Virus record (IMG/VR): IMGVR_UViG_3300027754_000342
Span: 1 to 27,970 of that record
Reading direction: 5' to 3' (one strand)
DNA: 27,970 bases
DNA from: a virus
Shown: piece by piece, positions 1-5,229 of the stretch
How the letters are laid out: each line of letters opens with the position of its first letter
Numbering within the stretch: the stretch's first letter is position 1
Made by a program: the position numbers and the translations under genes
The notes under the pieces: generated by a model
What the model was told of the DNA's origin: nothing
Databases searched by the model: none
What the model saw: the letters and a program-made list of their open reading frames with translations, nothing else

Positions 1-66
1 AAGTTCCGCCATAGTTTGGCGGGCGGTGTCCGCCCAGTGTGATGTTCTGATGGTTTCTGTGGTCAT
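1..66 (-). CDS. Partial small hypothetical protein (5' end only)
   Basis: This is the N-terminal 22 codons of a gene that runs off the left edge; the translation begins MTTETIRTSHWADTARQTMA and has no stop inside the window. The ATG lies directly after a microsatellite of five AAAACC units (minus-strand reading). The ATGACCAC opening resembles the neighbouring genes that start at 322 and 815, which supports it as the next member of the same minus-strand series. Function is unknown, and the piece is too short for family assignment. Confidence 0.5.
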   Translation of the reverse strand, partial: MTTETIRTSHWADTARQTMAEL

Positions 67-67
67 T

Positions 68-97
68 GGTTTTGGTTTTGGTTTTGGTTTTGGTTTT
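68..97 (-). repeat. Hexanucleotide microsatellite in a 5' leader
   Basis: There are five perfect GGTTTT units on the plus strand (AAAACC on the minus strand). They end two bases before the ATG of the leftmost minus-strand gene. The related seven-base unit CAGAAAC recurs in the leaders at 2034 and 2368. The tract is short and pure, so its copy number could vary by slippage. Confidence 0.85.
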
Positions 98-100
98 CTG

Positions 101-322
101 TCAGATTCCGCGTCCGGTTCCCCGGCACCGGAAGCACTCGCCTCCCTTTATGTGGGAGAAATTAGGGATGCGCCCGGTGCCGCTGCAACGGCTGCACGCT
201 GGACGTTCGGCGGCAGGAGGCGCGGCGGGTGCAGTAAGCGCGGCGGGTGCAGGCGGCGGCGAGGCATCGAAAAGCGCCAGCAGCCAATCGGCTTCGGTTT
301 CGGCTTCGGTGGTGGTGGTCAT
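101..322 (-). CDS. Small protein with a paired CxxCxGTG zinc knuckle
   Basis: The product is 73 residues. Residues 1-20 are acidic, residues 20-42 form an Ala/Pro linker, and the C-terminus holds two CxxCxGTG knuckles (C43/C46 and C63/C66). The knuckles are separated by a segment reading IPNFSHIKGGECF. The paired CxxCxGTG pattern resembles DnaJ-type zinc knuckles and small zinc proteins seen in phages, so four-Cys zinc binding is likely. An earlier in-frame ATG at 466 would read antisense to the upstream gene. The start at 322 is preferred because it matches the MTTT opening of its neighbours and follows a hairpin plus A/C-rich leader. The biological role is unknown. Confidence 0.6.
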   Translation of the reverse strand: MTTTTEAETEADWLLALFDASPPPAPAALTAPAAPPAAERPACSRCSGTGRIPNFSHIKGGECFRCRGTGRGI

Positions 323-339
323 TGGTTTTGGTTGGTGGT

Positions 340-362
340 GGTGCGGGGATCGGACCCGCACC
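340..362 (-). promoter_or_regulatory. Perfect 8-bp hairpin in the leader of the zinc-knuckle gene
   Basis: On the minus strand, GGTGCGGG pairs perfectly with CCCGCACC around the seven-base loop TCCGATC. It lies between the stop of the gene at 373 and the ATG at 322 and is followed by an A/C-rich stretch with no Shine-Dalgarno sequence. It could be a processing or stability element, or a translational control element. No U-tract follows, so it is not a canonical terminator. The loop resembles a tRNA T-loop, but no rest of a tRNA is present. Confidence 0.5.
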
Positions 363-372
363 GGGGTTGGGT

Positions 373-546
373 TTAGTTGCGGTTGGCGTGGGCGATGGTC
401 TGGTCGCGGGCGATGATGATCACCAGCACCTCGATCTGGCGCGACCATGCTGTGGTGCGCGCCCATTTACACAACGCCGCTCGTTCGTTCAACGGCTTTT
501 TTGAGTCGGTGATTTGGCGGGCGATGGTGCGGATGGTTGCGGTCAT
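373..546 (-). CDS. Small hypothetical protein
   Basis: The product is 57 residues, opening MTATIRTIARQITDSKKPLN, mostly helical-looking with a central Lys/Arg/Trp-rich part and a hydrophobic VLVIII segment. The start is set by a four-base ATGA overlap with the stop of the upstream gene (543-815), the classic sign of translational coupling. The longer ORF from 603 would begin inside that gene. No family was recognised. It belongs to a run of three genes linked by ATGA overlaps. Confidence 0.55.
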   Translation of the reverse strand: MTATIRTIARQITDSKKPLNERAALCKWARTTAWSRQIEVLVIIIARDQTIAHANRN

Positions 547-815
547 TCTGCGCCTCCCCTCGTCATTTGCAGCGCCGTGCGGGCCTCGTCTTCCGCTTCG
601 CAAAGCTCGTTCAGTGCTGCGATGGTGAAGTTTTCACGGTGTGCAACGACGGCATCGGCCAGTCTCTTGAGGATCGCCAGCAGTTTCCACACGGAATCCA
701 AGGATTCCGCATCGCGCTCCACTTGTGTCCTCAGTGCCTGGACTATTGCCAGCGGGCAGACTTTATTGTGGGCAGCGTATCCACAGGCTTCGTGGGCCAG
801 TTCGGTGGTGGTCAT
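543..815 (-). CDS. Hypothetical helical protein
   Basis: The product is 90 residues, opening MTTTELAHEACGYAAHNKVC, and predicted mostly alpha-helical. It contains a VWKLLAILKRLADAVVAH stretch followed by an acidic ALNELCEAEDEA stretch. It is coupled at both ends: its ATG overlaps the stop of the gene starting at 1027, and its own stop overlaps the ATG at 546, both as ATGA. These overlaps are stronger evidence for this strand than the longer plus-strand ORF across the region. Function is unknown. Confidence 0.6.
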   Translation of the reverse strand: MTTTELAHEACGYAAHNKVCPLAIVQALRTQVERDAESLDSVWKLLAILKRLADAVVAHRENFTIAALNELCEAEDEARTALQMTRGGAE

Positions 816-1027
816 TGCACCCCTCCCTTTGCTGCGTTCAGTGCGTCCTGGGCGATGAGCGAGCAATACACTGCGCGGGGCTGGTCCGACATGCGACCAG
901 CTTCGTGGATGGTTTCCAGAGCGGCGAGCAGCCGAAGGACGGCGGGCTCCGGCGTGGAGCTTACAGCCTGCACGGGCTGCGCGTCCGACATTTGTGCCGG
1001 GGTGGGGTGGTTTGGTTTGGTTTGCAT
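812..1027 (-). CDS. Hypothetical helical protein, first of a coupled trio
   Basis: The product is 71 residues. It starts MQTKPNHPTPAQM, has a Pro-rich N-terminal tail and then a helical region with LRLLAALETIHEAGRM. The start codon is only four bases from a UUCG-capped hairpin. The ATGCAAACC opening is shared with the genes starting at 2922 and 3724. The stop overlaps the next ATG (815). No known family was recognised. Confidence 0.55.
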   Translation of the reverse strand: MQTKPNHPTPAQMSDAQPVQAVSSTPEPAVLRLLAALETIHEAGRMSDQPRAVYCSLIAQDALNAAKGGVQ

Positions 1028-1031
1028 ACAG

Positions 1032-1065
1032 ACTCCCGAAGGAGTTTCGCCCGAATTTCGCGGGC
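1032..1065 (-). promoter_or_regulatory. Tandem hairpins immediately upstream of an ATG
   Basis: Two small hairpins lie in the 50-base gap between the gene ending at 1078 and the ATG at 1027. The first pairs GCCCG with CGGGC (1049-1065). The second is ACTCC-TTCG-GGAGT (1032-1045), whose C(UUCG)G cap is an exceptionally stable RNA tetraloop. The second ends four bases before the start codon, inside the ribosome footprint, so an effect on initiation is plausible. Confidence 0.5.
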
Positions 1066-1077
1066 TCGTCAGTGTAT

Positions 1078-2022
1078 TTAGGCGGCGAGGGGTTCCACTC
1101 GGCGGACTTTACGCGCTACAGCCAGCGCGAGACGGACGGCGGAGGCGTTGCCAGTGGTAAGGAGCGCCCTTAGCGGGGCCGAGTCGCCGATGTGGTGCTG
1201 GCTTTGGAAAGCCTCAATACCTGGCCGGCAGTAGCCTAGCGCGATGGCATCGGCTATGGTTGCAGACACATCGCACAGGCGTGCTATCAGCCGCGCGCGG
1301 CGCTCATCTTTCGCGTATTGGGCCGCGTTTTTCCGCGCCTCGGCTGCGCTCGCCCAGAAAGCGCGCTGGGACGCTAGCTTTTTCGCGAGTCCCTGCTCTG
1401 CCGACTTTTGCGAGGTGGTCGAGTGGTAGCAAGTCGCGCCGAAGTGGGAAATCCAGCCCGTTTCGCAGGTGATTGCTTGGCGTTTCGTTTTAACCCAGCA
1501 GGCGCGCCCGTCTTGGTGGATGCCGATGAGCGGGAGCCCGTCGCGCTCTGACAGTGTGGCGACATCCTCGCGTTCGGCGAGTAGGACCGCCCACTCGGGC
1601 GAGAGACTCACGACGTGGGACGCGTCGGTTTTCCGGTAGGTGCATCCTCGGGAGTATTGGTCGCCCTTGTCGGTGGATGTTTCCGCCTTTGGAAATGGGC
1701 ACGCCGTCCACTTGACCGAGTAATCCGTCGCACCAGAGTAATTTTCCCCGAATTTCACTGCCCGAGCGCCCAGCGTCTCGGCTTTGGATTTGGTCGCGAG
1801 CGCTAGGTCGCGCCGGGCGCCTGGCAACTTCGCGAATGCCGCTGCTGCTTTGCTCGCCGCCCCTCGGCTGGCGAGACTAATGTCGAGCGCAGAGATCGCG
1901 CTTTCGCGATGGTTGGTGCCGATGGCAACGGCAAGCCGTTCGGAATCGTGCTTGGCCTTGGTGGCCGCGTCGGTGGACGCGATGAGTTGGACGATGTCAC
2001 CGATTTTCGTTTGTAGTTTCAT
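1078..2022 (-). CDS. Hypothetical phage protein, 314 aa
   Basis: The product is 314 residues and opens MKLQTKIGDIVQLIASTDAA. The N-terminal third is Ala-rich and helical. The middle (about residues 95-230) is mixed and Cys/Trp-containing, with segments VKWTACPF, RGCTYRKTDASHVVSL and CETGWISHFGATCYH. The C-terminal third is again helical and Ala/Arg-rich. The ORF could extend to 2175, but the added part would run through the hairpin leader and the neighbouring gene, so the ATG at 2022 is chosen; it directly follows the first copy of the duplicated leader element. The Cys and His residues might bind metal. I recognise no family. Confidence 0.6.
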   Translation of the reverse strand: MKLQTKIGDIVQLIASTDAATKAKHDSERLAVAIGTNHRESAISALDISLASRGAASKAAAAFAKLPGARRDLALATKSKAETLGARAVKFGENYSGATDYSVKWTACPFPKAETSTDKGDQYSRGCTYRKTDASHVVSLSPEWAVLLAEREDVATLSERDGLPLIGIHQDGRACWVKTKRQAITCETGWISHFGATCYHSTTSQKSAEQGLAKKLASQRAFWASAAEARKNAAQYAKDERRARLIARLCDVSATIADAIALGYCRPGIEAFQSQHHIGDSAPLRALLTTGNASAVRLALAVARKVRRVEPLAA

Positions 2023-2033
2023 AGGTGGATTCT

Positions 2034-2108
2034 GGTTTCTGGTTTCTGGTTTCTGCTCGGGCCGGAGTGGCTCGCGCCTTCCGCACCCTCGGCCTTCCAA
2101 GGGTGCGG
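2034..2108 (-). promoter_or_regulatory. Duplicated leader element, copy A
   Basis: This consists of a 44-base block (2034-2077) containing three GGTTTCT units, identical to 2368-2411, followed by a hairpin at 2081-2108. On the minus strand the hairpin pairs CCGCACCCTTGG with CCGAGGGTGCGG, twelve pairs including one G-U, around AAGG. The transcript reads hairpin, spacer, CAGAAAC repeats, then the ATG at 2022. Copy B has different stem bases but an equivalent fold. Confidence 0.7.
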
Positions 2109-2123
2109 CGTGGCGCGGTCCTT

Positions 2124-2363
2124 TCAGGCGGTGAAGACGCGGATGCGGAAGTGTGCGCCGTTGAGTTCCCCCCAAACGTCGTAGCTGCCGTCATTTTCTT
2201 GCACTGCGTCCGGCTCATCTATACCATCGATGTCGTCGAGGATGTCGATGATCGTATTCTCTGCGCTGCGGCTGTCGCGCGGCCATTCCACGTCCACCTT
2301 GACGATTTCGTTGTGCCTGATGCTGCGCTTGATTGCCGATTTGATTTGGTCATTGATGTTCAT
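2124..2363 (-). CDS. Hypothetical acidic protein
   Basis: The product is 79 residues, beginning MNINDQIKSAIKRSIRHNEI. A basic amphipathic N-terminus is followed by a very acidic middle (IIDILDDIDGIDEPD) and a beta-like C-terminal half with DGSYDVWGELNGAHFRIRVF. It sits between the two copies of the duplicated leader element, with copy B directly upstream of its ATG. No family was recognised; a small DNA-mimic or modulatory protein is conceivable but unsupported. Confidence 0.6.
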   Translation of the reverse strand: MNINDQIKSAIKRSIRHNEIVKVDVEWPRDSRSAENTIIDILDDIDGIDEPDAVQENDGSYDVWGELNGAHFRIRVFTA

Positions 2364-2367
2364 TGGT

Positions 2368-2440
2368 GGTTTCTGGTTTCTGGTTTCTGCTCGGGCCGGA
2401 GTGGCTCGCGCTTGCTCGCCCCTGGACTGCCAAGGGCGAG
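2368..2440 (-). promoter_or_regulatory. Duplicated leader element, copy B
   Basis: The 44-base block at 2368-2411 is identical to that of copy A. It is followed at 2415-2440 by a hairpin that on the minus strand pairs CTCGCCCTTGG with CCAGGGGCGAG around CAGT (eleven pairs, one G-U). Compared with copy A, the basal stem bases differ on both sides while pairing is kept, so the structure rather than the sequence appears conserved. It precedes the ATG at 2363 by a few bases. Confidence 0.7.
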
Positions 2441-2450
2441 ACGGCGCGGG

Positions 2451-2636
2451 TCAATCGATGCGGGCGTCGCGGACGAAGCACGGGGCGAGTATCGGGCGAG
2501 GCGCGCCCACTATCGCCCACGGGATCTTCCCATCGCCGATAGCGTTAAAGCACCGCATGCTTTCGCCAAGTAGCGGGATTTGTGAGTGTCGGCGACGGTT
2601 TCGAGCGGCGCGGAAGAAGCGGATGAAGTATTTCAT
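2451..2636 (-). CDS. Small basic hypothetical protein
   Basis: The product is 61 residues, beginning MKYFIRFFRAARNRRRHSQI and strongly Arg-rich in the first 20 residues. A hydrophobic segment, IPWAIVGAPRPILAP, follows. The ATG lies four bases after the stop of the gene at 2641-2922, so the two are probably co-translated. An upstream in-frame ATG at 2672 would overlap that gene. The leader element copy B follows its stop. No family was recognised, and the small size keeps confidence modest. Confidence 0.45.
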   Translation of the reverse strand: MKYFIRFFRAARNRRRHSQIPLLGESMRCFNAIGDGKIPWAIVGAPRPILAPCFVRDARID

Positions 2637-2640
2637 CGGA

Positions 2641-2922
2641 TTAGCGGGTGAAGGCGGCGTCAATTCCGGCAATCATGGCAGAGATTCGCGCGCTCAAATC
2701 GCGCTTTGTGACGTGGCCGCACCCGAACACGTCGGAGATCCCGCCCCCATCGGTCGCCATCTTGTGGAGTGAATACCCTCCATAAGCGCCGGAGAGGTGG
2801 TAGTTTCCGATTTGGGCGGTGAATTTTTCGCCCTCGCGAATATATGGGACAAGCGGGAGATTCATCTCCCGATTTAGGCGGTCCACTTGTGCTTTGAGGA
2901 ATTTTATGGTGATGGTTTGCAT
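2641..2922 (-). CDS. Hypothetical phage protein, 93 aa
   Basis: The product is 93 residues, starting MQTITIKFLKAQVDRLNREM. An N-terminal helix is followed by a beta-rich middle with Gly/Tyr (IGNYHLSGAYGGYSLHKM) and a C-terminal helix. The internal ATG at 2922 is chosen over the ORF start at 3150 because the extra N-terminus would run back through the 3011-3724 gene and a hairpin. The ATGCAAACC opening is shared with two neighbours. It resembles many unassigned small phage early proteins; no function can be given. Confidence 0.6.
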   Translation of the reverse strand: MQTITIKFLKAQVDRLNREMNLPLVPYIREGEKFTAQIGNYHLSGAYGGYSLHKMATDGGGISDVFGCGHVTKRDLSARISAMIAGIDAAFTR

Positions 2923-2961
2923 TTTATTTGGTTTCTGATTTAGATGCGCGGAATTGCGCCT

Positions 2962-2994
2962 TTTCCCGGCTCGGGATTGAACCGTGCCGGGAAA
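2962..2994 (-). promoter_or_regulatory. Perfect 9-bp intergenic hairpin with nested stem
   Basis: TTTCCCGGC (2962-2970) pairs perfectly with GCCGGGAAA (2986-2994). Inside the 15-base loop, CGG and CCG can pair around a seven-base TTCAATC loop on the minus strand. It lies between the stop at 3011 and the ATG at 2922. No U-run follows on the minus strand, so processing or translational control is as likely as termination. Confidence 0.5.
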
Positions 2995-3010
2995 GTGGCG
3001 GAGCTCTTTG

Positions 3011-3724
3011 CTAGTTTGCGGCGATGGCGGACGCGGCGCGGGCTTGGGGGCCGTGGGCGAGAAATCCCACGATGACGGACCGTTGACGCTGACAAAGTCC
3101 ACACGTCGCGCACGTAGCGGCGGATCCGGGGCGCTGAGCGGGACAGACAATAACCTTGTGTCCTGCGGGCGTGGTCATCGCGAGAGGGGAGCCCACGGGC
3201 AAGACGACGACGACGGGACCGCAATCGGCATTTTTCAACTCATCCGCTTCCGCCAGATTGTCGGCGCTCAAATTGATCGTGAAACCGCGAGCGTTCGCGT
3301 CCCGAACTGCGGCGCGATTGCACGTAGCCTCGTTACCGTCGCCGACAACGGGCTTGTGAGTGTACGTCCAACCGCGCTTTCCCGCGTTTGCGTCCACCAA
3401 TTGCGCGAGCATATCGGTGTCGATTGCGTTATTTTCGCCAGGCAAATCGCCCGCCTGGTTGTGCCTCCACAATTGTCCAGAGGGGAGCCCGCTGATGCGG
3501 CTCACGAACGTCTGCCAATCATCCCCTCGCCCTTGTTCGGACACCTTCCGCCAATGTAGCGCGAGGGGTCCGCCCGCGCCGGCGTAACAACCCTTAGACT
3601 TCAGCGGGCACGCGTCGGGACAAGTGGAGTTGCTCGAAGTAGACACGGGAATCGGTCCCGTCTTCACGTTTCCCGATTTCAACGTGAGGTGGAAGCGGGC
3701 GGTTTGTTTGTTTGTGGTTTGCAT
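3011..3724 (-). CDS. Cys-rich phage protein of unknown function
   Basis: The product is 237 residues with two Cys clusters. The first is C35-x3-C39-x6-C46, in the segment STCPDACPLKSKGCYA and followed by GGPLALHW. The second comprises C194, C205, C208 and C211, in VIVCPAQ and ATCATCGLCQRQ. The spacing suggests zinc or an iron-sulfur cluster, and the first segment resembles a recurrent CPxxCPLxxxGCYA motif I associate with unassigned phage proteins. It is the longest gene near the promoter end of the minus-strand arm. The ATG at 3724 follows an A/C-rich leader with no Shine-Dalgarno sequence. The reaction is unknown. Confidence 0.7.
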   Translation of the reverse strand: MQTTNKQTARFHLTLKSGNVKTGPIPVSTSSNSTCPDACPLKSKGCYAGAGGPLALHWRKVSEQGRGDDWQTFVSRISGLPSGQLWRHNQAGDLPGENNAIDTDMLAQLVDANAGKRGWTYTHKPVVGDGNEATCNRAAVRDANARGFTINLSADNLAEADELKNADCGPVVVVLPVGSPLAMTTPAGHKVIVCPAQRPGSAATCATCGLCQRQRSVIVGFLAHGPQARAASAIAAN

Positions 3725-3746
3725 GGTTTGGATGGGTTGTTTGTTT

Positions 3747-3821
3747 TTAGGATTTGGTGATCGTGGAATATGTCATCCATAGGATGACGAGACCAAGGGC
3801 GAGAGCGGCGGTGATTTGCAT
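3747..3821 (-). CDS. Putative 24-residue membrane micropeptide
   Basis: The short ORF begins MQITAALALGLVILWMTYST, a single hydrophobic stretch long enough to span a membrane, and ends in a Lys/Ser tail. It would be the first gene of the minus-strand arm, 22 bases upstream of the ATG at 3724, and its ATGCAAATC opening resembles those neighbours. Reading it as a gene rests only on position and hydrophobicity. A 7-bp inverted repeat (GTCATCC/GGATGAC, 3772-3788) lies within it and could instead mark the region as regulatory. Confidence 0.35.
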   Translation of the reverse strand: MQITAALALGLVILWMTYSTITKS

Positions 3822-3944
3822 GAGAGAAGATTCCCACGGCTTTCAAGTCCCGTCAAAAGATATTTCGTTGCGGGGTGAAGATTGCCCGCAAATCAAGGCT
3901 GGTACAAGAAAAGATCGCATTGCCATTTTCCTTTTTCGCCTTGT

Positions 3945-3992
3945 GACTACGTGTAGTCTCACCTTGCTTTTCTTGTGTGACTACATGTAGTC
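3945..3992 (+). promoter_or_regulatory. Paired palindromic operator-like sites
   Basis: Two copies of GACTAC-NN-GTAGTC lie at 3945-3958 (centre GT) and 3979-3992 (centre AT, a perfect 14-bp palindrome). They are embedded in identical TGT and TCTCACCT flanks, and their centres are 34 bp apart. The second ends seven bases before the ATG at 4000. This is the usual look of a dimeric repressor or activator site, probably bound by the downstream HTH protein or another phage regulator. Confidence 0.65.
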
Positions 3993-3999
3993 TCACCTC

Positions 4000-4497
4000 A
4001 TGAACGAAATCGAAAAAGCAGCGCCGCAAATCAATCGCGAGGCGGTGAAGGTACTCGCGCAAGCCGTCGGCGTGAGGGAAGCGGCGCGCCGCATGGGATT
4101 AGGGGAGGAGCGCGTTATGAAGTGGAGCCAGCGGGATCCGGCAGGGCCGTGGATGACGCAACCAGGAGCCGCCATGATAGCAGCGCCAAGCATTACGGGC
4201 GCAACCCGGCAACTGTCCGCATGTCCGCAGCCTGTCCGCACACCGTCGGAAGCGCTCGCGGATGTAAACGCGGAAAACGGCGCGCGGTCGCGATCAGCGG
4301 CGCTCCGATATTCAGCGCGCGGGCTCGAGCACCTCGCCGACATGAGCCCGTCGGAAGGCGTGCTGCTCGCGCCTCAAGCCGCGTCTCTGGTCAAAGTCGC
4401 ATCCACGGCTGGCGACTGGTCAAGCACGAGCCGGGGGAATGTCCGCATTAACATCCTCGCTGCGGATCCGTTCGCGGTCCAGGTGATCGAAGGTTAA
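4000..4497 (+). CDS. HTH DNA-binding protein (regulator or small-terminase-like)
   Basis: The product is 165 residues. Residues 14-45 form a helix-turn-helix-like segment (AVKVLAQAVGVREAARRMGL, then EERVMKWSQRD). A Pro/Ala-rich linker follows, then helical residues 100-140 and a short beta tail reading VRINILA. From memory of the families, an N-terminal HTH with a C-terminal ASLVKVASTAGDW-like helix is reminiscent of some phage small terminase subunits. The gene is, however, 13 kb from the large terminase and directly behind two palindromic operators, which favours an autoregulated transcription factor. No Shine-Dalgarno sequence is visible. DNA binding is the firm part; the specific role is not. 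Confidence 0.6.
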   Translation: MNEIEKAAPQINREAVKVLAQAVGVREAARRMGLGEERVMKWSQRDPAGPWMTQPGAAMIAAPSITGATRQLSACPQPVRTPSEALADVNAENGARSRSAALRYSARGLEHLADMSPSEGVLLAPQAASLVKVASTAGDWSSTSRGNVRINILAADPFAVQVIEG

Positions 4498-4744
4498 GGC
4501 GTAGCGCGCTGCTATCATGGCAGCCAGCGCGCTGCTAGCGGCCGGGTAAGCATTCTTTTTATGGGGCGGCGAGAGAGGTGGTGGAGGGGGGGGGGTTGCG
4601 CGCGCGCGATATACGTGACCCCTCTTAGCTTCCGTCGAGTAAAATCGAGTTTTATAGCGCGAGACTGGCAGGTAACACGGCGTAGCGAAGCGAAGCCTAC
4701 CCAAGTATGTTGCGCGATGCAATTCCTCTTGGGCACGCTCTCTG
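4498..4744. other. Gene-free stretch with direct repeats, a G10 run and alternating CG
   Basis: I see no convincing gene between 4498 and 4851. A 12-base direct repeat, AGCGCGCTGCTA, occurs at 4503 and 4526. Around the spacer, GCGCTG and CAGCGC could pair, and a T-rich run at 4553-4560 leaves open a weak terminator for the upstream gene. At 4562-4595 there are several G-runs ending in ten consecutive G, followed by 11 bases of alternating GC (4598-4608). These could form a quadruplex or Z-DNA. Confidence 0.45.
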
Positions 4745-4845
4745 TATAATAGATACCAGTGTGTAATAGTTTAAGGCTATTTTCGATCTATTACCTTCTG
4801 GTATCCCTTTACGCTTGACAACTATTACCTTCTGGTATCCCTTTA
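4745..4845 (+). promoter_or_regulatory. Promoter/operator region with a 34-bp repeat period
   Basis: A perfect TATAAT (4745-4750) is followed by GATACCAGTGTGTAATAG (4752-4769), then by two identical 24-base direct repeats at 4788-4811 and 4822-4845 containing ATTACCTTCTGGTATC. The first element is a reverse-complement copy of the repeat core with three differences. A perfect TTGACA (4815-4820) lies between the two direct repeats, with a weak candidate -10 (TATCCC, 4836-4841). No good -35 was found for the TATAAT. The repeats end six bases before the ATG at 4852, so operator control of that gene is likely; replication iterons are an alternative. Confidence 0.55.
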
Positions 4846-4851
4846 TCTCTT

Positions 4852-5229
4852 ATGAACTGCAAAAAATGTGATGGATCAGGAGTGATTGGCGACAAGTTGT
4901 GCCCGGCTTGCCAAATGCCCGTTATGAAAAAGCGCAAAAACCGTGAGGCAACCATTGCGTTTACCTGCGCTGCGCTCAACAGCAAAGAGCCTACAACGCC
5001 ACCGTGGAGGCTGCTTTGGCTGGTGCTGGCGCTAGAGGCAGATCAATGTGGAGAGGTGATGTTGAGCAATGCGGAACTATCCAAGAAGTGTTGTATGAGC
5101 GGTCCAGCGGTCTGGCGGGCCATGAAAGGACTGGCTGGTCTGGGGTTGATTGAGCGAGAGAATCGGGCTGGTGGACGCGGCAACTGCGCGATAGTTCGAC
5201 TGAAAGGATTCGTTGATGCTCTTTCCTGA
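4852..5229 (+). CDS. Zinc knuckle plus winged-helix DNA-binding protein
   Basis: The product is 125 residues. Residues 1-21 carry a CxxCxGxG...CPxC knuckle (C3, C6, C17, C20). Residues 50-120 look like a winged helix of the kind found in phage replication and transcription proteins: a first helix (LLWLVLALEAD), the SNAELSKKCCMSGPAVWRAM helix pair, and a wing ending LGLIERENRAGGRGNCAIVRL. The upstream repeats suggest it is tightly controlled and may bind them itself. It could be a transcriptional regulator or a replication initiator/organiser; the sequence does not decide. The following gene begins inside its 3' end. Confidence 0.7.
   Translation: MNCKKCDGSGVIGDKLCPACQMPVMKKRKNREATIAFTCAALNSKEPTTPPWRLLWLVLALEADQCGEVMLSNAELSKKCCMSGPAVWRAMKGLAGLGLIERENRAGGRGNCAIVRLKGFVDALS

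Noticed and set aside
338-362. 3' end of a tRNA (T-arm followed by ACCACCA on the minus strand)
   Set aside because: No matching acceptor 5' strand, D-arm or anticodon arm is found in the roughly 70 bases upstream; that stretch is the 3' part of a coding gene and a short gap.
537-1160. Long plus-strand ORF (207 codons) across the left arm
   Set aside because: It is antisense to three minus-strand genes joined by ATGA overlaps, has no upstream signal and encodes no recognisable protein; high GC content leaves such shadow frames open.
2025-2772. Plus-strand ORFs of about 180 codons through the duplicated leaders
   Set aside because: They read through the hairpins and repeats, and their product is partly just the repeated GFWFLVSG translation of GGTTTCT units; the minus-strand genes explain the region better.
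4122-4451. Alternative plus-strand ORF (109 codons) within the HTH gene
   Set aside because: It is in another frame of a better-supported gene that starts directly after two operators; its composition is just Arg/Ala shadow.
4788-4845. CRISPR-like array of 24-base repeats
   Set aside because: There are only two direct copies with a ten-base gap, no spacers of constant length and no cas genes; an operator or iteron array fits better.
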